DNA from: Chara braunii
Lineage: Eukaryota > Streptophyta > Charophyceae > Charales > Characeae
Assembly: GCA_003427395.1 (NCBI GenBank)
Contig: BFEA01000008.1
Location: forward strand, 7,691,180 to 7,724,666
Direction: 5' to 3'
Length of the DNA: 33,487 bases
The translations under genes were made by a program, and so were the position numbers. Shown here piece by piece: positions 20,756-31,141 of this stretch. Each line of letters starts with the position of its first letter. The stretch's first letter is position 1. A model generated the notes under the pieces. It worked only from the letters and a program-made list of their open reading frames with translations, searched no databases and was not told the origin of the DNA.

Positions 20756-23284
20756 ATGAGTCCTCCTGTCACTCGACAAAGGTCCGTAGAAACCCGACCA
20801 GAGATGCCCATGGCCGACGCTAATGGAGCGGCTCCTCGGGTGATGGTGAGTATCCCCGCCACCTTCCCGTTTTATCCCAACCATACTCATCCCGAGGCAT
20901 GGCTCGAAACCGTGCAAGCTCAGGGATATGGCGCTGAGGATCTTCCTCGTGTCATCACCCTGCTTCTCCGAAACACCGCTCATGATTGGTTTAGAAGGTG
21001 TAGGTGGGTAGATTGGGATGCATTCAAGAGAGCGTTCCTAGCTAGGTTCGATGAAGTCAGTGAGGATGCTACGTGGTTTGTGCTAAAAACCCATCCACAG
21101 GAACCCGGAGAACTGCTACCCGACTTTGTGGATCGATTTCAAACCGCGTTAGATAAATGAGGGCGGGAAGAAAACACTGGTCGAGACTTAGTCATCGATT
21201 ATCTCTATAATCCAGTACCGAAAGCGAAAATGCAGAAAAAGGTTCCCCCAAAGACAAACCAGCTACCTGTCATCATCGCTAAAGCCCTTAAGCTAGACTT
21301 ACTGGATACGCGCAAATACATCAGTCAGGGGGATGAAGACATCTCGGACACGATACAGGATGTGGCTGCCAAACGACGTTCGTGGCTTAGAGCGGTGGGG
21401 CGATTTTACCCTCGCCTTGATCGCGACTATCAAGACGGACCCTCCCCAGATCCCTCTCCTCATCTACTATCTTCTGCCCCTTCCCTTCCTCCCAAGATGG
21501 CCCCTGTGAATACCGTCATGCCCGAGGTTGTTGCACCAGTACCTGTCACTAACCTGCATCTAGCCCAGATGTTTCATATCGCCACGACTAAACAATCTGA
21601 GTGGATGAATAATCTGATTCAGATGCAGACTTCCTAGATGGAACAATTGGAACAAATCATGACGAAACTGATAAAGGCTAACTCGAGTTCTCTTTGTCTC
21701 GCTCCTTCTTTGTATCCCCTGCTGATTGTTCCTCCCGCCCCCGGCCAAGCGCTTCCCACCCCGTATCAGGTGGCCAATCCCGTAGGAAGGGTTGAATGCT
21801 TCAACTGTAAACAACCCGGACACTTTGCACGAGACTTTCCCTTGCCAAGGCCTAACCAACCCCCGCCAGCAGTCGCGTCTGTCGCCTTGAATCAAGGTCG
21901 GGTAGCCACACTATTAGAAACAACAAGAGAGAGGGAGTCTGGCTCTTTCTCTACAGAACCACATTCTGAATCCATCGCGTCCACTTCGTGATCATCTTCC
22001 GAAGCGGTCGATGTCGTTGATCCAATAGAGTACCTCCAACTAGCAAGACTAGTCGGAGCGATCCGACCTGGCAAAGACAAACTTGAATGGGTTGAATGAG
22101 GATCGGAACCCGGTCCTCAGTTTCAAACAAGAGAGATCGACGTTCTTCATATGCTTAAACACTTGGATATCCGAGTCCCTGTCCCGTTGGCCCATTTACT
22201 AACCATATCAGAGGCAGCAAATGACAAACTCCTCCAGTGGTGGCAGAAAAAACAGAAACGATTCACATACCAACGTGTTAAAAGAATGCTGAAGAAAAAG
22301 AAGGACGACGAAGCAGAAGTAGACTCTCCTCCATCGGAACCGATACCCACCGTAAACGTGTCCGACGCGCCTGAAACTGCTCGGGTCGCTACCATTTCGT
22401 TTGGAGAGAAGGATCACTTTGTCCGTGTTCGATTTGTTTTATGGAAGAGTGCAGAATGTGATTGTGAGGTATGGGGTAAACCGTTCAATGCTCTCGTTGA
22501 TACCGGATCGTCTGCTGTGGCGATATCCTTGAAAACCATTTGAAAATTTGGACGACTGAATTCGATTCTTCCCTTGCCCGGGAAAGACAACTACGTCTCT
22601 GCCGATGAAGAAACCATGAATATAGTCGGCATCATCGAAAATGTAGGCGTCAAGGTAGGACGAGTACATGTTCTGGTTAACGCGTTACTCATCGATGTGC
22701 AGTCATACTCGGTACTGTTGGGATTACCTTTGGGAATGGTTGTGGGTGCGCGGATACATTTCAACTTCAAACAACTTATCCTTACACACACTGGATGAAA
22801 GCCTCAATTTATTCCGCTACGAGTTTCCACTCGAACACCAAAAAAGAATCCCAGTCTCATCCGAATAGGAATGATCCGAGTCCCGAGTCCGAAAGATTCG
22901 TCTGAAAGCAATGACAAGGACCGACACCTTTCTGATGATGACAGGTATGATGAACGAGACTATGATGAGCTGTTAAAATACATGCCTACTGAGAAGGGAT
23001 GAAGTCGGATGGTCGAGTTGTTCGATCATGAGGCTAAGGAAGAATTACAGATGATCCCGACTACCACGCAAACATTTGATCTAAACACAAAGAGCAATGG
23101 GTTTCGCCCTGCTCCGCCTGTATCCCTTTTGCGCCAACAGAAACACAGATTTCAGCGACATCCTTCCTGCGAAAACTTATCTTGCAAATTTCAAATATGG
23201 TTGACCTCTTGGAACCCCGTCAAACCTTGTATGAGGGCTCGCTTTCATTACGAGAAAGATATCAGCAAATGGATTGGTACCTAG
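20756..23284 (+). pseudogene. gag-pro: Ty3/gypsy gag-protease with in-frame stops
   Basis: Gag starts at ATG 20756. Residues about 35-135 form a retrotransposon Gag domain (HPEAWLETVQAQGYG, AHDWFRRCRWVDWDAFKRAF, PGELLPDFVDRFQ). A CCHC zinc knuckle follows at 21797-21838 (CFNCKQPGHFARDF), whose last Cys is replaced by Phe (TTT at 21836). An aspartic protease with the active site ALVDTGSS lies near 22487-22520, with its later flap/ILG-like stretch SVLLGLPLG near 22706. Gag packages the RNA and protease would cut the polyprotein. The whole 2.5 kb stays in one frame but holds eight stops: TGA at 21158, 21989, 22097, 22541, 22796 and 23000, and TAG at 21635 and 23282. No frameshift is needed, so inactivation seems to be by base substitution. 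Confidence 0.85.
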
Positions 23285-24502
23285 ATTTTTTCGTCTCCCC
23301 GCCCAGACCATTGCTCACGCAAGGTGTTGTCATCCCATGAATTAGGCAAGAGGCCGAAGCCCCGATCAATGATGTTCCCAATCTGATGCAGAAAATGGTT
23401 GAGCTAACCGGGTTGGAAATCGCAGCGAGCACCACTGACCCCGAGACCGATGTCGAAACTAAGGAAACCGAAATGATCAGCCCGACCGATCACAGATGCT
23501 TGCTACCATTTTTTCAATCCGAACCAGTGGCTCTATGTTCTCCAGCGTAGATGGGAAGAGACCAATAGGACCAGATCGTATCAACATGCGGCTTGACATT
23601 TTCAAACGACCGACGATCACCTTACCCGGTCACGTTCCAAAGAAATTCGCAAGTCTTTGATTTATGTGATGCATGGATATGTTGAGGTATTGAGTGCGCA
23701 CAATTGCGATATTGGGTTGTCAAGCGTGATTGAACACGCGATCCTCACAAGGGATCATCCACCGATTAGTTGCGTCCCCTATCGGAACTCTTCGGCGCAT
23801 CGACTAGCCGCGTTCCAGAAAGTAAAGGAGTTTGAAGTTAATGGATGGATTGAACCCGCCATCAGACCGTGGTCGTTTCCTGTGGTGATTGTACCGACAA
23901 AGGCAGGAGGGATTCGTATATGTATTGATTACCGAAAGTTTAATGATATCACGATTAAGGATATGTATCCTCTCCCCCGGATTGCTGAGTTGTTGGATGC
24001 TATTGGTGGTGCTCGATTTTTCAGTAAGTTTGATGTTCGCCATGGATTCCACCATCTCCTAGTTCGAAATGAAGGTCGTCTGAAAAGAAGATCGCTCGAA
24101 GACGACCTTCATTATTTTCAAGGGGACTAGGCAATGGATTTGATGCCCGATGGGAATTTGCAATGCCCCAGCCACGTTTCAACGCGCGATGAATATGGCC
24201 TTCCTGAACTTCGTGCGAAAAACGAGGTTGGTGAAGAGCATTATTAATTATTGTGTGATAGTATATATGGATGATATCCTTATGTACTCGAGTTCCTACG
24301 AAGGGCACGTGCAACACATCGAGTGGACGTTGCACGCAATGAAGGACGCTGGATTCAAGGTGGCTCTCGAGAAATGTTAGTTTTTTCTCACAGAGATTTC
24401 CTTTTCGGCCACGTGGTTACAGACAAAGGGTTGCAGTCGGAACCGCAGAAAGGAGCAGACGTACAAGACGCCCCAGTGACGACGTCAGTAATACAAGTAC
24501 GC
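23285..24502 (+). pseudogene. pol: Ty3/gypsy reverse transcriptase (5' part), frameshifted
   Basis: After a decayed linker in another frame (23284-23550), the RT core is clear from 23750. It shows NGWIEPAIRPWSFPVVIVP, IRICIDYRKFNDITIKDMYP and the motif A region FFSKFDVRHGFHHL with its catalytic Asp. Near 24068-24113 normal coding is replaced by a 14-bp inverted repeat, and a TAG follows at 24128. The next frame (24150) resumes with GICNAPATFQRAMNMAF and the catalytic YMDD (about 24266-24277), then VALEKC and a TAG at 24378. A one-base slip leads to FGHVVTDKGLQSEPQK. Coding stops dead at about 24502, in the QVR that precedes the connection to RNase H, where the 2.3-kb insertion begins. Confidence 0.9.
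24068..24113. repeat. 14-bp perfect inverted repeat inside RT
   Basis: Arms aatgaaggtcgtct (24068-24081) and agacgaccttcatt (24100-24113) are separated by 18 bases. It sits exactly where the RT reading frame loses its expected sequence between motifs A and B. Confidence 0.9.
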
Positions 24503-24625
24503 TTTGTCGAGCGCATCGGCTCCCACGTTCTGGCACAGATTCATTCGAATCTGCTTCCCCCACCAACGGATGTGGCAACCCCTTCATAAAAAACGAACGG
24601 GCGCCTTAATAATTTTACGAACAAC

Positions 24626-25594
24626 CTAGGGTACCAGAGTGGCCCGGGTCCACTTGCCCGGCCGGGCCAAAAAGAAATTAAAAAATAAAAAAATAAAAAT
24701 TATTTTGTAATTAAAATTTTTATTTTAAATTTGGTAACGAATTTCGATGTGACCCTGAGGCAAAAGTTGTTCACTTGAGGGACGAACCGGGTAGCGGCGC
24801 CGTAGCGCTCAACACCCGCGACACGCGTGCGTTCATGGCTAGGTTTCCATGCGTGGAGCTTACCTGCCATACCCCGGAGCGCTTAGCACGGGGAAGGCGG
24901 CTCTCTTAGCTGTCGATTCATGGATGGTCGAGCACGGGGGAGGCGAGCTTGTCCTTGAGGGTGGGAAGGGCGGGGGGATGTATCGGGCAAGGGGCACTTT
25001 GTAAACTAGGCTATGGAACAGGAGACGAACATTACGAACATTTCGAACAATACGAACCGAAGAACGCTGATATCTAGCGTCCTTCCTATGGAATACACTG
25101 TAGAACAGTAAGGGATTCTTCCACAAAGCTGGATGTTAGTGCAGCTCAGGTGCGTTGAGATTTATGTTGTGGGCCTTTAGGACTTAGCAGAGCATAGCTG
25201 GTGACGAGTTATTTGGACACGTATGAAACCCTAGTGCAGGACAAAGGGAGACACGAATCCAGAGACTCTTATCTCGCCGCCGGACGAAGTAGCCAACAAT
25301 CAGATCTTTAAGAAATGTAAGGCCATAGTTTGTCGGGTAGTGGAAAGGTGCTCGAGTATGCTAGTTTATTACCGGAAGGAACGAAGCTACGGACCTGGCC
25401 CTGAACGATGATTGAAAAAAAAAAAAAAAAAAAAAAAAAGTTGTTCACTTTATTTTTCTGCATAACATAGTTTTTTTTCGGATTTTTCGGATTTTTTTAT
25501 TTTTATTTTTTTTGGCTGGGACCTTCCTTAGTCCTTGTACGGCCGGGCCGCCCAGGAAAATAGGGTGACCCGGGCGGCCCGGCTGGTAGCCTAG
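24626..25594. mobile_element. hAT-like nonautonomous TIR element (TSD CGAACAAC)
   Basis: The exact 8-bp repeat CGAACAAC lies at 24618-24625 and 25595-25602. The termini inside it are inverted: CTAGGGTACCAG (24626-24637) and, from the right end, CTAGGCTACCAG, 11 of 12 matching. Both continue into GC-rich inverted sequence (cccgggtc, cggccgggcc). The length is 969 bp. The interior has an A/T-rich patch (24670-24735), unique sequence without a convincing frame, and an A-run at about 25414-25439. No transposase is encoded, so movement would depend on an autonomous relative. It sits within the larger insertion 24503-26832, so it arrived later. Confidence 0.85.
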
Positions 25595-25894
25595 CGAACA
25601 ACAATTTTTTTTTATTTTTTTTAAACAAAACAACAAAAAACAAAAATCTACAAAGAATCTAAAGTGTAAGCAAATCTAAGATCTTAAAAAAAATCTAAAA
25701 ACATAAAAGAGAAAAAAAAAAGAAAAAAAAAAAAACTTACCTTAAAAAAAACAGTGTCCGTTTTCACGGGCACTATCAAACGCACTGGGGATCCAAACGC
25801 CCCAAGCAGTTCAGGCTGCGCCATCTGGCGCGCCGGTTGGCGGCGGTTGTAGTGCAGTTTTAGTTTTTTTTTTTTTTTTTTTCCTCTTTTCTAG

Positions 25895-26235
25895 CCCCGT
25901 TGGCCTTAGCCAACGGCCACTTCGTGGGACATCCCACGAACTGTTGAAATGCAGACCTATGTTCGAGTCCGATCTTTTTTTTTTTTTTTTTTTAATGCGT
26001 GTCATTTTTGCGTAGGGGTCATGCTCACTTGCGCGGCCGATCTCGGTTGCGCGATCTTCAAGACCGGGCGGTCGAAATTGATCGCGCCCCTTCAAAAAGG
26101 GCAGCTCCAAAAGGAGCTAGCCCAGGGGAGCAGCGAGTCGGATTCGATCTCGGTTCCTGTTGGATGTGAGTCATCTGTTGTAACCTACTGGGCTAGCTCC
26201 TATCACGACAGTGATAGGAGCAGAGTTGGCCCAGT
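25895..26235. repeat. Dense cluster of perfect hairpins and a B-box-like motif
   Basis: ccgttggc/gccaacgg (about 25900-25919) has a 4-nt loop. ttcgtggga/tcccacgaa (about 25921-25940) has a 2-nt loop. gctcctatcac/gtgataggagc (26196-26206/26211-26221) has a 4-nt loop and is flanked by an outer actgggc/gcccagt pair. A 13-bp inverted repeat, ggagctagcccag/ctgggctagctcc, joins 26113-26125 to 26188-26200. Between them lies GTTCGAGTCC (about 25963-25972), a fit to the Pol III B box, followed by a T-run of about 18. A structured or Pol III-type RNA is possible but unproven. Confidence 0.6.
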
Positions 26236-26832
26236 CGCTACCCCCCCCATGTCGGGGCTTTGCAGGCCCCGCCAGCCTATGGCCTCGCAGGCTCTGCCTG
26301 CCTGGGACCCTGTAGGCCGTGCCTGCCTGCCTGTGGCCTTCCAGGCCCTGTCGGCAGGCCTTACCCCGTCGGTAGGCCGCGTAGCCTCGGCCTCGGCATA
26401 TCAACCCCCTGGCTCGATGTCAACCTCCGCGGCCCAGAAAAACTTCCTATTCCTCCTGCGCCACGGCCCTATACCCGACGCATCCCCCTTTTTAGCCCAC
26501 TTAGGCCCTGAGTCGCGCGACTTAGCAGCTGCGCGTCAGTATTTTAGGTAAACTAAGTCTAGCTTTAGTCATTCCATGACCACACACCATTGTCGCCTTG
26601 TCGGGAACCGTGAACGACAAGTCGTACCGCTGACTCCCGCCGTTTCGAACGAACGTCGATGACGTCACACGTCAACGACGTCAAGCTTTAGGTCTCTCAA
26701 TTATAGGGTTGGTCTGAATAACTTTGGCAACGTCAATCTCATCAAGTCCTTCAATTCAACGAAAGAGTCGGACAACATCCGACATTTAAAATCCCCGGCA
26801 AACACCCTTATCAGGGTATTTGCCCCGACAAC

Positions 26833-27480
26833 GCCTTTTTGGGACTGGCATCGTACTATCGGAGGTTTATCAAGGGATTTGCAACAATCGCGGGACCACT
26901 CATGAACTTGCTGAAAAAAAATAAACACTTGATCTGGACCCCACACCCCACAGTGGAATCAGGCTTTTCGAAAACTCAAGGCAGCTCCGATCTCGGCCCC
27001 GGTCTTCATAAAAGTCTTAAGACCGGACCCGGAAAAACCTTTTGTTCTCATCATCGATTGGCAGCCCGAGGCGATCTCGGCAATTTTGGCCTAGGTGAGA
27101 CCTGATGGTCTGGAATACTTGGTGGAGTATGCATCCAAATCGGTCCCTTCATGCAAGCGGAACTACTCCGCTCCAACGGGAGAATGTTACGCGACCTTGT
27201 GGGGAATCAGTCACTTCCGAGCCTATTTATATGGTCGGAAGTTTGCATTGGTGACCAATCATGAACCAATGTTGGCTCTGAAGAAGTCCAAGGATTACTC
27301 GGGTATGATCGGACAATGGGTTACCACGTTGCGAAGCATGGATTTAGACATTCGTCATCGGAAACAGAGAAACACGGCAACGTGGACGGACTGACACGAC
27401 TGCATCATCCCGACAAGGTACCTTGGAGTGAGGAAGTGACATCGTGGCACGATCCGGAGCCAAGGACAGGCACAGTACGG
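26833..27480 (+). pseudogene. pol: Ty3/gypsy RT connection and RNase H, frameshifted
   Basis: It resumes with AFLGLASYYRRFIKGFATIA (end of the RT thumb/connection). It shifts frame near 26950 to PEKPFVLIIDWQPEAISAIL, the RNase H start with its catalytic Asp in IIDWQ, then a TAG at about 27094 where Gln is expected. RNase H continues as EYLVEYASKS and AYLYGRKFALVTNHEPMLAL, with the late Asp in SMDLDIRHRK. A last slip gives GNVDGLTRLHH, the usual end of gypsy RNase H. Coding ends at TAA 27478-27480 in that frame. A TC microsatellite (about 27522-27541) separates it from the PHD-integrase frame. Confidence 0.85.
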
Positions 27481-27554
27481 TAAAGTGGAGATCCTTCTGA
27501 AGGATTGAGTGGACACGTGCTCTATCTCTCTCTCTCTCTCTTTTTCCCATAACA

Positions 27555-29219
27555 ATGGCAACCCCTTCTTCTTCTACTCCTTTTTCCAACCCCACCGATT
27601 CCCCCCCCCCTCCTCATTTAAAATTTTTCGCCAATCTTTCGGACAAGTTCTGTTATTTTTGCACGTGTATTTCACGGGTTTATGGGGTAGATCGCTATCC
27701 ATTTGAGTCGGGGTTCACTGACTGGGTAGAATGTACCACGTGTGTCAATCATGCGCATGGCACGTGCGTTCGACATCGAACGAGTAGTAAGACGTGGAAG
27801 TGCCCTCTGTGTCGGACGGACAAGCTTCCCACGGAAGTACAATTCGAGGCCGCCAGAACTGACGGCCCCGAATACGACGAAAAATATTGAAGGGTTGAAG
27901 TATGGACGGATAAACTATTATTGGCTAAATTAACTGGCAAACCATTGGACCATCTCACTAAGCATAACAAGCGTCGGGCCACCGAGAGGTCCCGATATTA
28001 TCGATGAATCAACGGTCATTTGGAAAAACGAAAAACAGACGGATCGGGATTATGGCTGACGGTTCCCCACCCATTTCAACGATATGACTGGACTAAATCG
28101 GCGCACGAGGGGCATGCCGCTCATTTTGCGATACGTGTCACTGAAGCGACCATCGATCAAAATTGATGGCTCTGGTCTAATATTCGCGATGACGTGAGAC
28201 ACGTGGTCGCTAACTGTCTAGTCTGTGTTGTCGATCGTGCGCCCCTTCGTGGGCCAAACACGATAGTCCCGATAGAGGTAGAACGTCCCTTCCAGCGAGT
28301 TCGTATGGATACGACAGATATTGACGTGCCACCTGACCCCAACCGTTGTGAGTACTCCATTCTCTTGGTGTTGATCGACCATTTCTCGAAGTACATCGAA
28401 GTTTACCCCTGTAAGACACATAAGGCCTCAGAGATAGCTACGTACATTGACCGATTCCTCAATACCGAGATAGCTACGTACATTGACCGATTCCTCAATA
28501 CCCATCAAGATATAGAAGAGATTCTAACCGACAATGGGTCAGAATTCAAAGTCGAGGTAGAGAAATTATTGATGCGTCGTGGCGTTACGCTCCGACACAC
28601 TGCTCCCTATGTCTCTCAGTCCAATAGGCTAGCCGAGAACGCGAACCGCATGATTAAGACCGCTCTTCGGAGGAACTTAGCGGCCAATGACACGCGTCCT
28701 TGGCCCGAGATAGTGTATCAAATCATCGGGATCCATTGGGCGACCCCCCATGAATCCACCGGATTTACCCCCTTTCAGCTACGAACGAATAGTATCTCAT
28801 GTGCCGACAATCGGAGTGCCTCGAAAAATGCCGAAAAAGGGGGAAGGGACACGCAGTCGTCCCTCAAGGCCAAGGTTAAACGGTATGCGGAATTAATGGA
28901 AAAAACTATCCCTCGGTTAGCCCGAAAAAGGCAAAAAATGACCGAACTACCCTACGATAGGCAGTTCCGTAGTTACAAGGCCCGGAATGGGAATGCAGGC
29001 CCACAACACCAATATAAATTAGGGGACCTAGTGCAGGTACGTAACTGTGCACGCGACCGGAAACTCGCTCTCAAGTTTTCTGGCTGCTTTCAAGTAGTGG
29101 AACTCCGCCCTAACGGAGCCAATACTGTGCGCATCGCTCCTAAGACCGGTGCCAGCCATAGCTCTCTTCCTATCGTCCGTCATACCTCCTACCTTCGCCC
29201 CCCCCCCCCCCCCCTCTAA
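27555..29219 (+). pseudogene. pol (int): PHD-finger plus integrase ORF of the Ty3/gypsy element
   Basis: One frame runs from ATG 27555 to the stop at 29219, broken only by TGA at 27888, 28005 and 28164. Residues 33-86 form a C4HC3 PHD finger: C33-x2-C36, C60-x2-C63, H68, C71, then the conserved Trp in KTWKCPLC with C83 and C86. Next is the integrase zinc module (HEGHAAHF, then CLVC). The catalytic core follows with RMDTTD, ILTDNGSEF and LAENANR, the Asp-Glu gap being about 34 residues. A GPY/F-like C-terminal module (FSGCFQVVELRPNGANTVRI) and a Pro run from a C homopolymer close the ORF. Integrase joins the DNA copy to the genome. A PHD finger normally reads histone H3 tails and could guide integration, which is inference. 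A perfect 36-bp tandem duplication lies in the core at 28431-28502. Confidence 0.88.
28431..28502 (+). repeat. Perfect 36-bp tandem duplication in integrase
   Basis: The two units, 28431-28466 and 28467-28502, are identical and encode EIATYIDRFLNT twice. The duplication is in frame, falls between the first and second catalytic Asp, and adds 12 residues that family members would not have. Confidence 0.97.
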
Positions 29220-29312
29220 GGACCCTATCTCGCCTTCATCTTCTTTCTCTAGCCCACGCGAGGATCTTGCTTCCCCCCCTTCGTCTGGTACCACTTCTCC
29301 TCAGTCTTCGCC

Positions 29313-31141
29313 ATGAGTTTCGCCATTGAGTCGGCTCGTCCTCCACAGCCTCTCCAACCTCGCCCTTCGTTGCAGTTTCGCCAAGTCTCGCATCCTCGAC
29401 TCAGTCCCGACCTCCTCCGGTTTGCGCAACTGTTCAGCCACTGAGCCTAGTACGAGGTTGTAGAAGTAACGATTCCAATAGAGCGGGGAACAGCGGTCAT
29501 CTTGGTGGAAGCTTCGGCGTTCCATCGATTCTCCCACCCTAACCAGAGCGACGTAACGGTGATCCTCGCCTTCAGTGGCGATCTGTGCACTATCCACTTG
29601 CAGCAACGCAACGAGGTGATCACCAACCTCTACAAGTGGGGACAGGAGTGGGTAGCAGATTGGCGACGGCGACTAGCCTGACCAGGCCGACAAATACTGG
29701 GAACCGAGTGTATCGATACCTTCTCTTCGAACTAGTAGCACCGATCCCCCTGCTCGTCCCCTTCCCCCTCTTCGTCCTTCACCCTTCGCACAGATGAATC
29801 ATTGCTCGACCTTCTCCCTCCCCTCAGATCTTCCAACTCTCTGGCCATCTCGGGCTGATCCCCTTCTAACCTTGGAGATTCGCCCCGCCCCGATCCCTCC
29901 CTTCCATCCTCTTTACCTTCGCAAGCGGGCTGAATTCTCGTCGATCAGCGTGTGCATGCTAACAGTGAGGTGTCACTGGGCTCGTTACTACAGCAACCGG
30001 GAGCTAGAGATCTACAACGAGATCTCGCTAGTACTAGTGCGGGCGTGGCGAACGAAGACAGAGACTTGTGGCACTTTATTTGGACTTCTTTGCGGAGAGA
30101 TTGCTGAAGGAGGAAGAGCGACTGTCGCCTCCGAGCTCCTCACCTTCCTGTCCCAGCTCGTCGACGACCTGCCAACGAGCATTATCTCTTGCAATCCACG
30201 CGACCCTAGCCAAGCCGAACCCAGCACTCTGGAGAGGACGTTGACGCCAACAAAAATTTGGGCGAACTGTACAGAGGACTGCGGTCAATACCTAAGCGGT
30301 CACGACCCCACGGTTTGGCGCCTTTTTTACTTAGACGATCTTGCGCCAGACAATTCCGATCTTGACGAGTTATGGAACGCTCACCAGGCACACGTCGAGG
30401 TGTCGTCGGACGACGATCCAGATTGCATAGCCATTGCGGGTCTGTCAGCGGAAGAAGAGTCGGAAGCCCGGTCAACGTCGAAAGAAGAAGAGGAGGCATC
30501 GGCAGCGGAGCCCCAGGGGGCCCAGCCGGCCCAAGCACCACTTACTGCACGAGGAGGATCTGCTCTGAACCCCGAAGTCCCTGCCGACGCCGCCAGTCGA
30601 CATGATGGCGCAGAATCCTCCCGTCGGCGCCGCCGCTCTCGCTCACCATCTCCTACTTCCCGTGTCCCCTCCATGCTTCGTTCCCGTCCTCCTTCCCGCA
30701 CGGGCGCTCCGTCCTCGTCCGATCTACCGCCGCCCGCTTGATTACCTCTTCTTTTCTCCTCTTCCCCACATCGAGTTCCCTCTAAACTACCGCATTTTTG
30801 CCAACCAGCTCTTTTGTCACCACTTTGTCGTACGACTCTTATGCACAGTCTTTCCTCATCGCTCCCCGTCCTTCCCCCTCAACATCCTTCTCTTCATTGT
30901 CGCCTGGAGGCAGTACAACCATATGGAGTTGTACTGCATCATCTCTAGAACCTTTACCGCAGTAGAGGACTATGAGTCCCTACACAATAACATCCTTCGC
31001 ATTATCCCTACCCTTTATCCCGACTACCTCCTCTCCCTCTCCCGACCCAACCATCGATTCCCTCGAGCGCACCGAATCATCCACTTTGTCGATCTCGGGG
31101 ATGAAGCATTCGATTACTTCCCTCCGCTCCCTACTGAATGA
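29313..31141 (+). pseudogene. Third ORF downstream of integrase, unknown function, broken
   Basis: Coding-like sequence continues past integrase in three successive frames. Frame one (29313-29681) reads LQFRQVSHPRLSPDLLRFAQ, two stops (TGA, TAG near 29440-29450), then YEVVEVTIPIERGTAVILVE and NEVITNLYKWGQEWVADW. Frame two (29794-30741, 315 codons) reads YYSNRELEIYNEISLVLVRA and WRLFYLDDLAPDNSDLDELW, then an acidic stretch (SSDDDPD, AEEESEA) and an Arg/Ser-rich tail. Frame three (30602-31141) reads MELYCIISRTFTAVEDYESL and ends at 31141. There is no signal peptide, membrane segment or protease site, so it does not look like an envelope gene. It might be a duplicated gag-like or orphan ORF of this element family. 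The function is unknown. Confidence 0.5.

Larger units (their letters stand above)
24503..26832. mobile_element. 2.3-kb insertion splitting RT from RNase H
   Basis: The gypsy frame breaks after gtacgc (24497-24502) and resumes at gcctttttggga (26833). Joining the two restores the expected codons for VRAFLG with no base lost. The insertion ends are weakly inverted: TTTGTCG at the left, and GTTGTCG read from the right. A convincing target duplication is not visible; at most a 2-4 bp acgc/gc could be argued. Inside lie a hAT-like element (24626-25594), A/T-rich runs, several strong hairpins and a GC-rich minisatellite-like block (26250-26400, GGCC/CAGGC units). No protein domain is present. The type of element is unknown. 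Confidence 0.7.

Noticed and set aside
26797-26824. Helitron 3' end, because of the hairpin ggcaaacaccct/agggtatttgcc near the right end of the insertion
   Set aside because: No CTRR end, no 5' TC and no A/T insertion site.
29794-31141. Envelope-like gene downstream of integrase
   Set aside because: No signal peptide, transmembrane segment, cleavage site or cysteine-rich ectodomain is visible.
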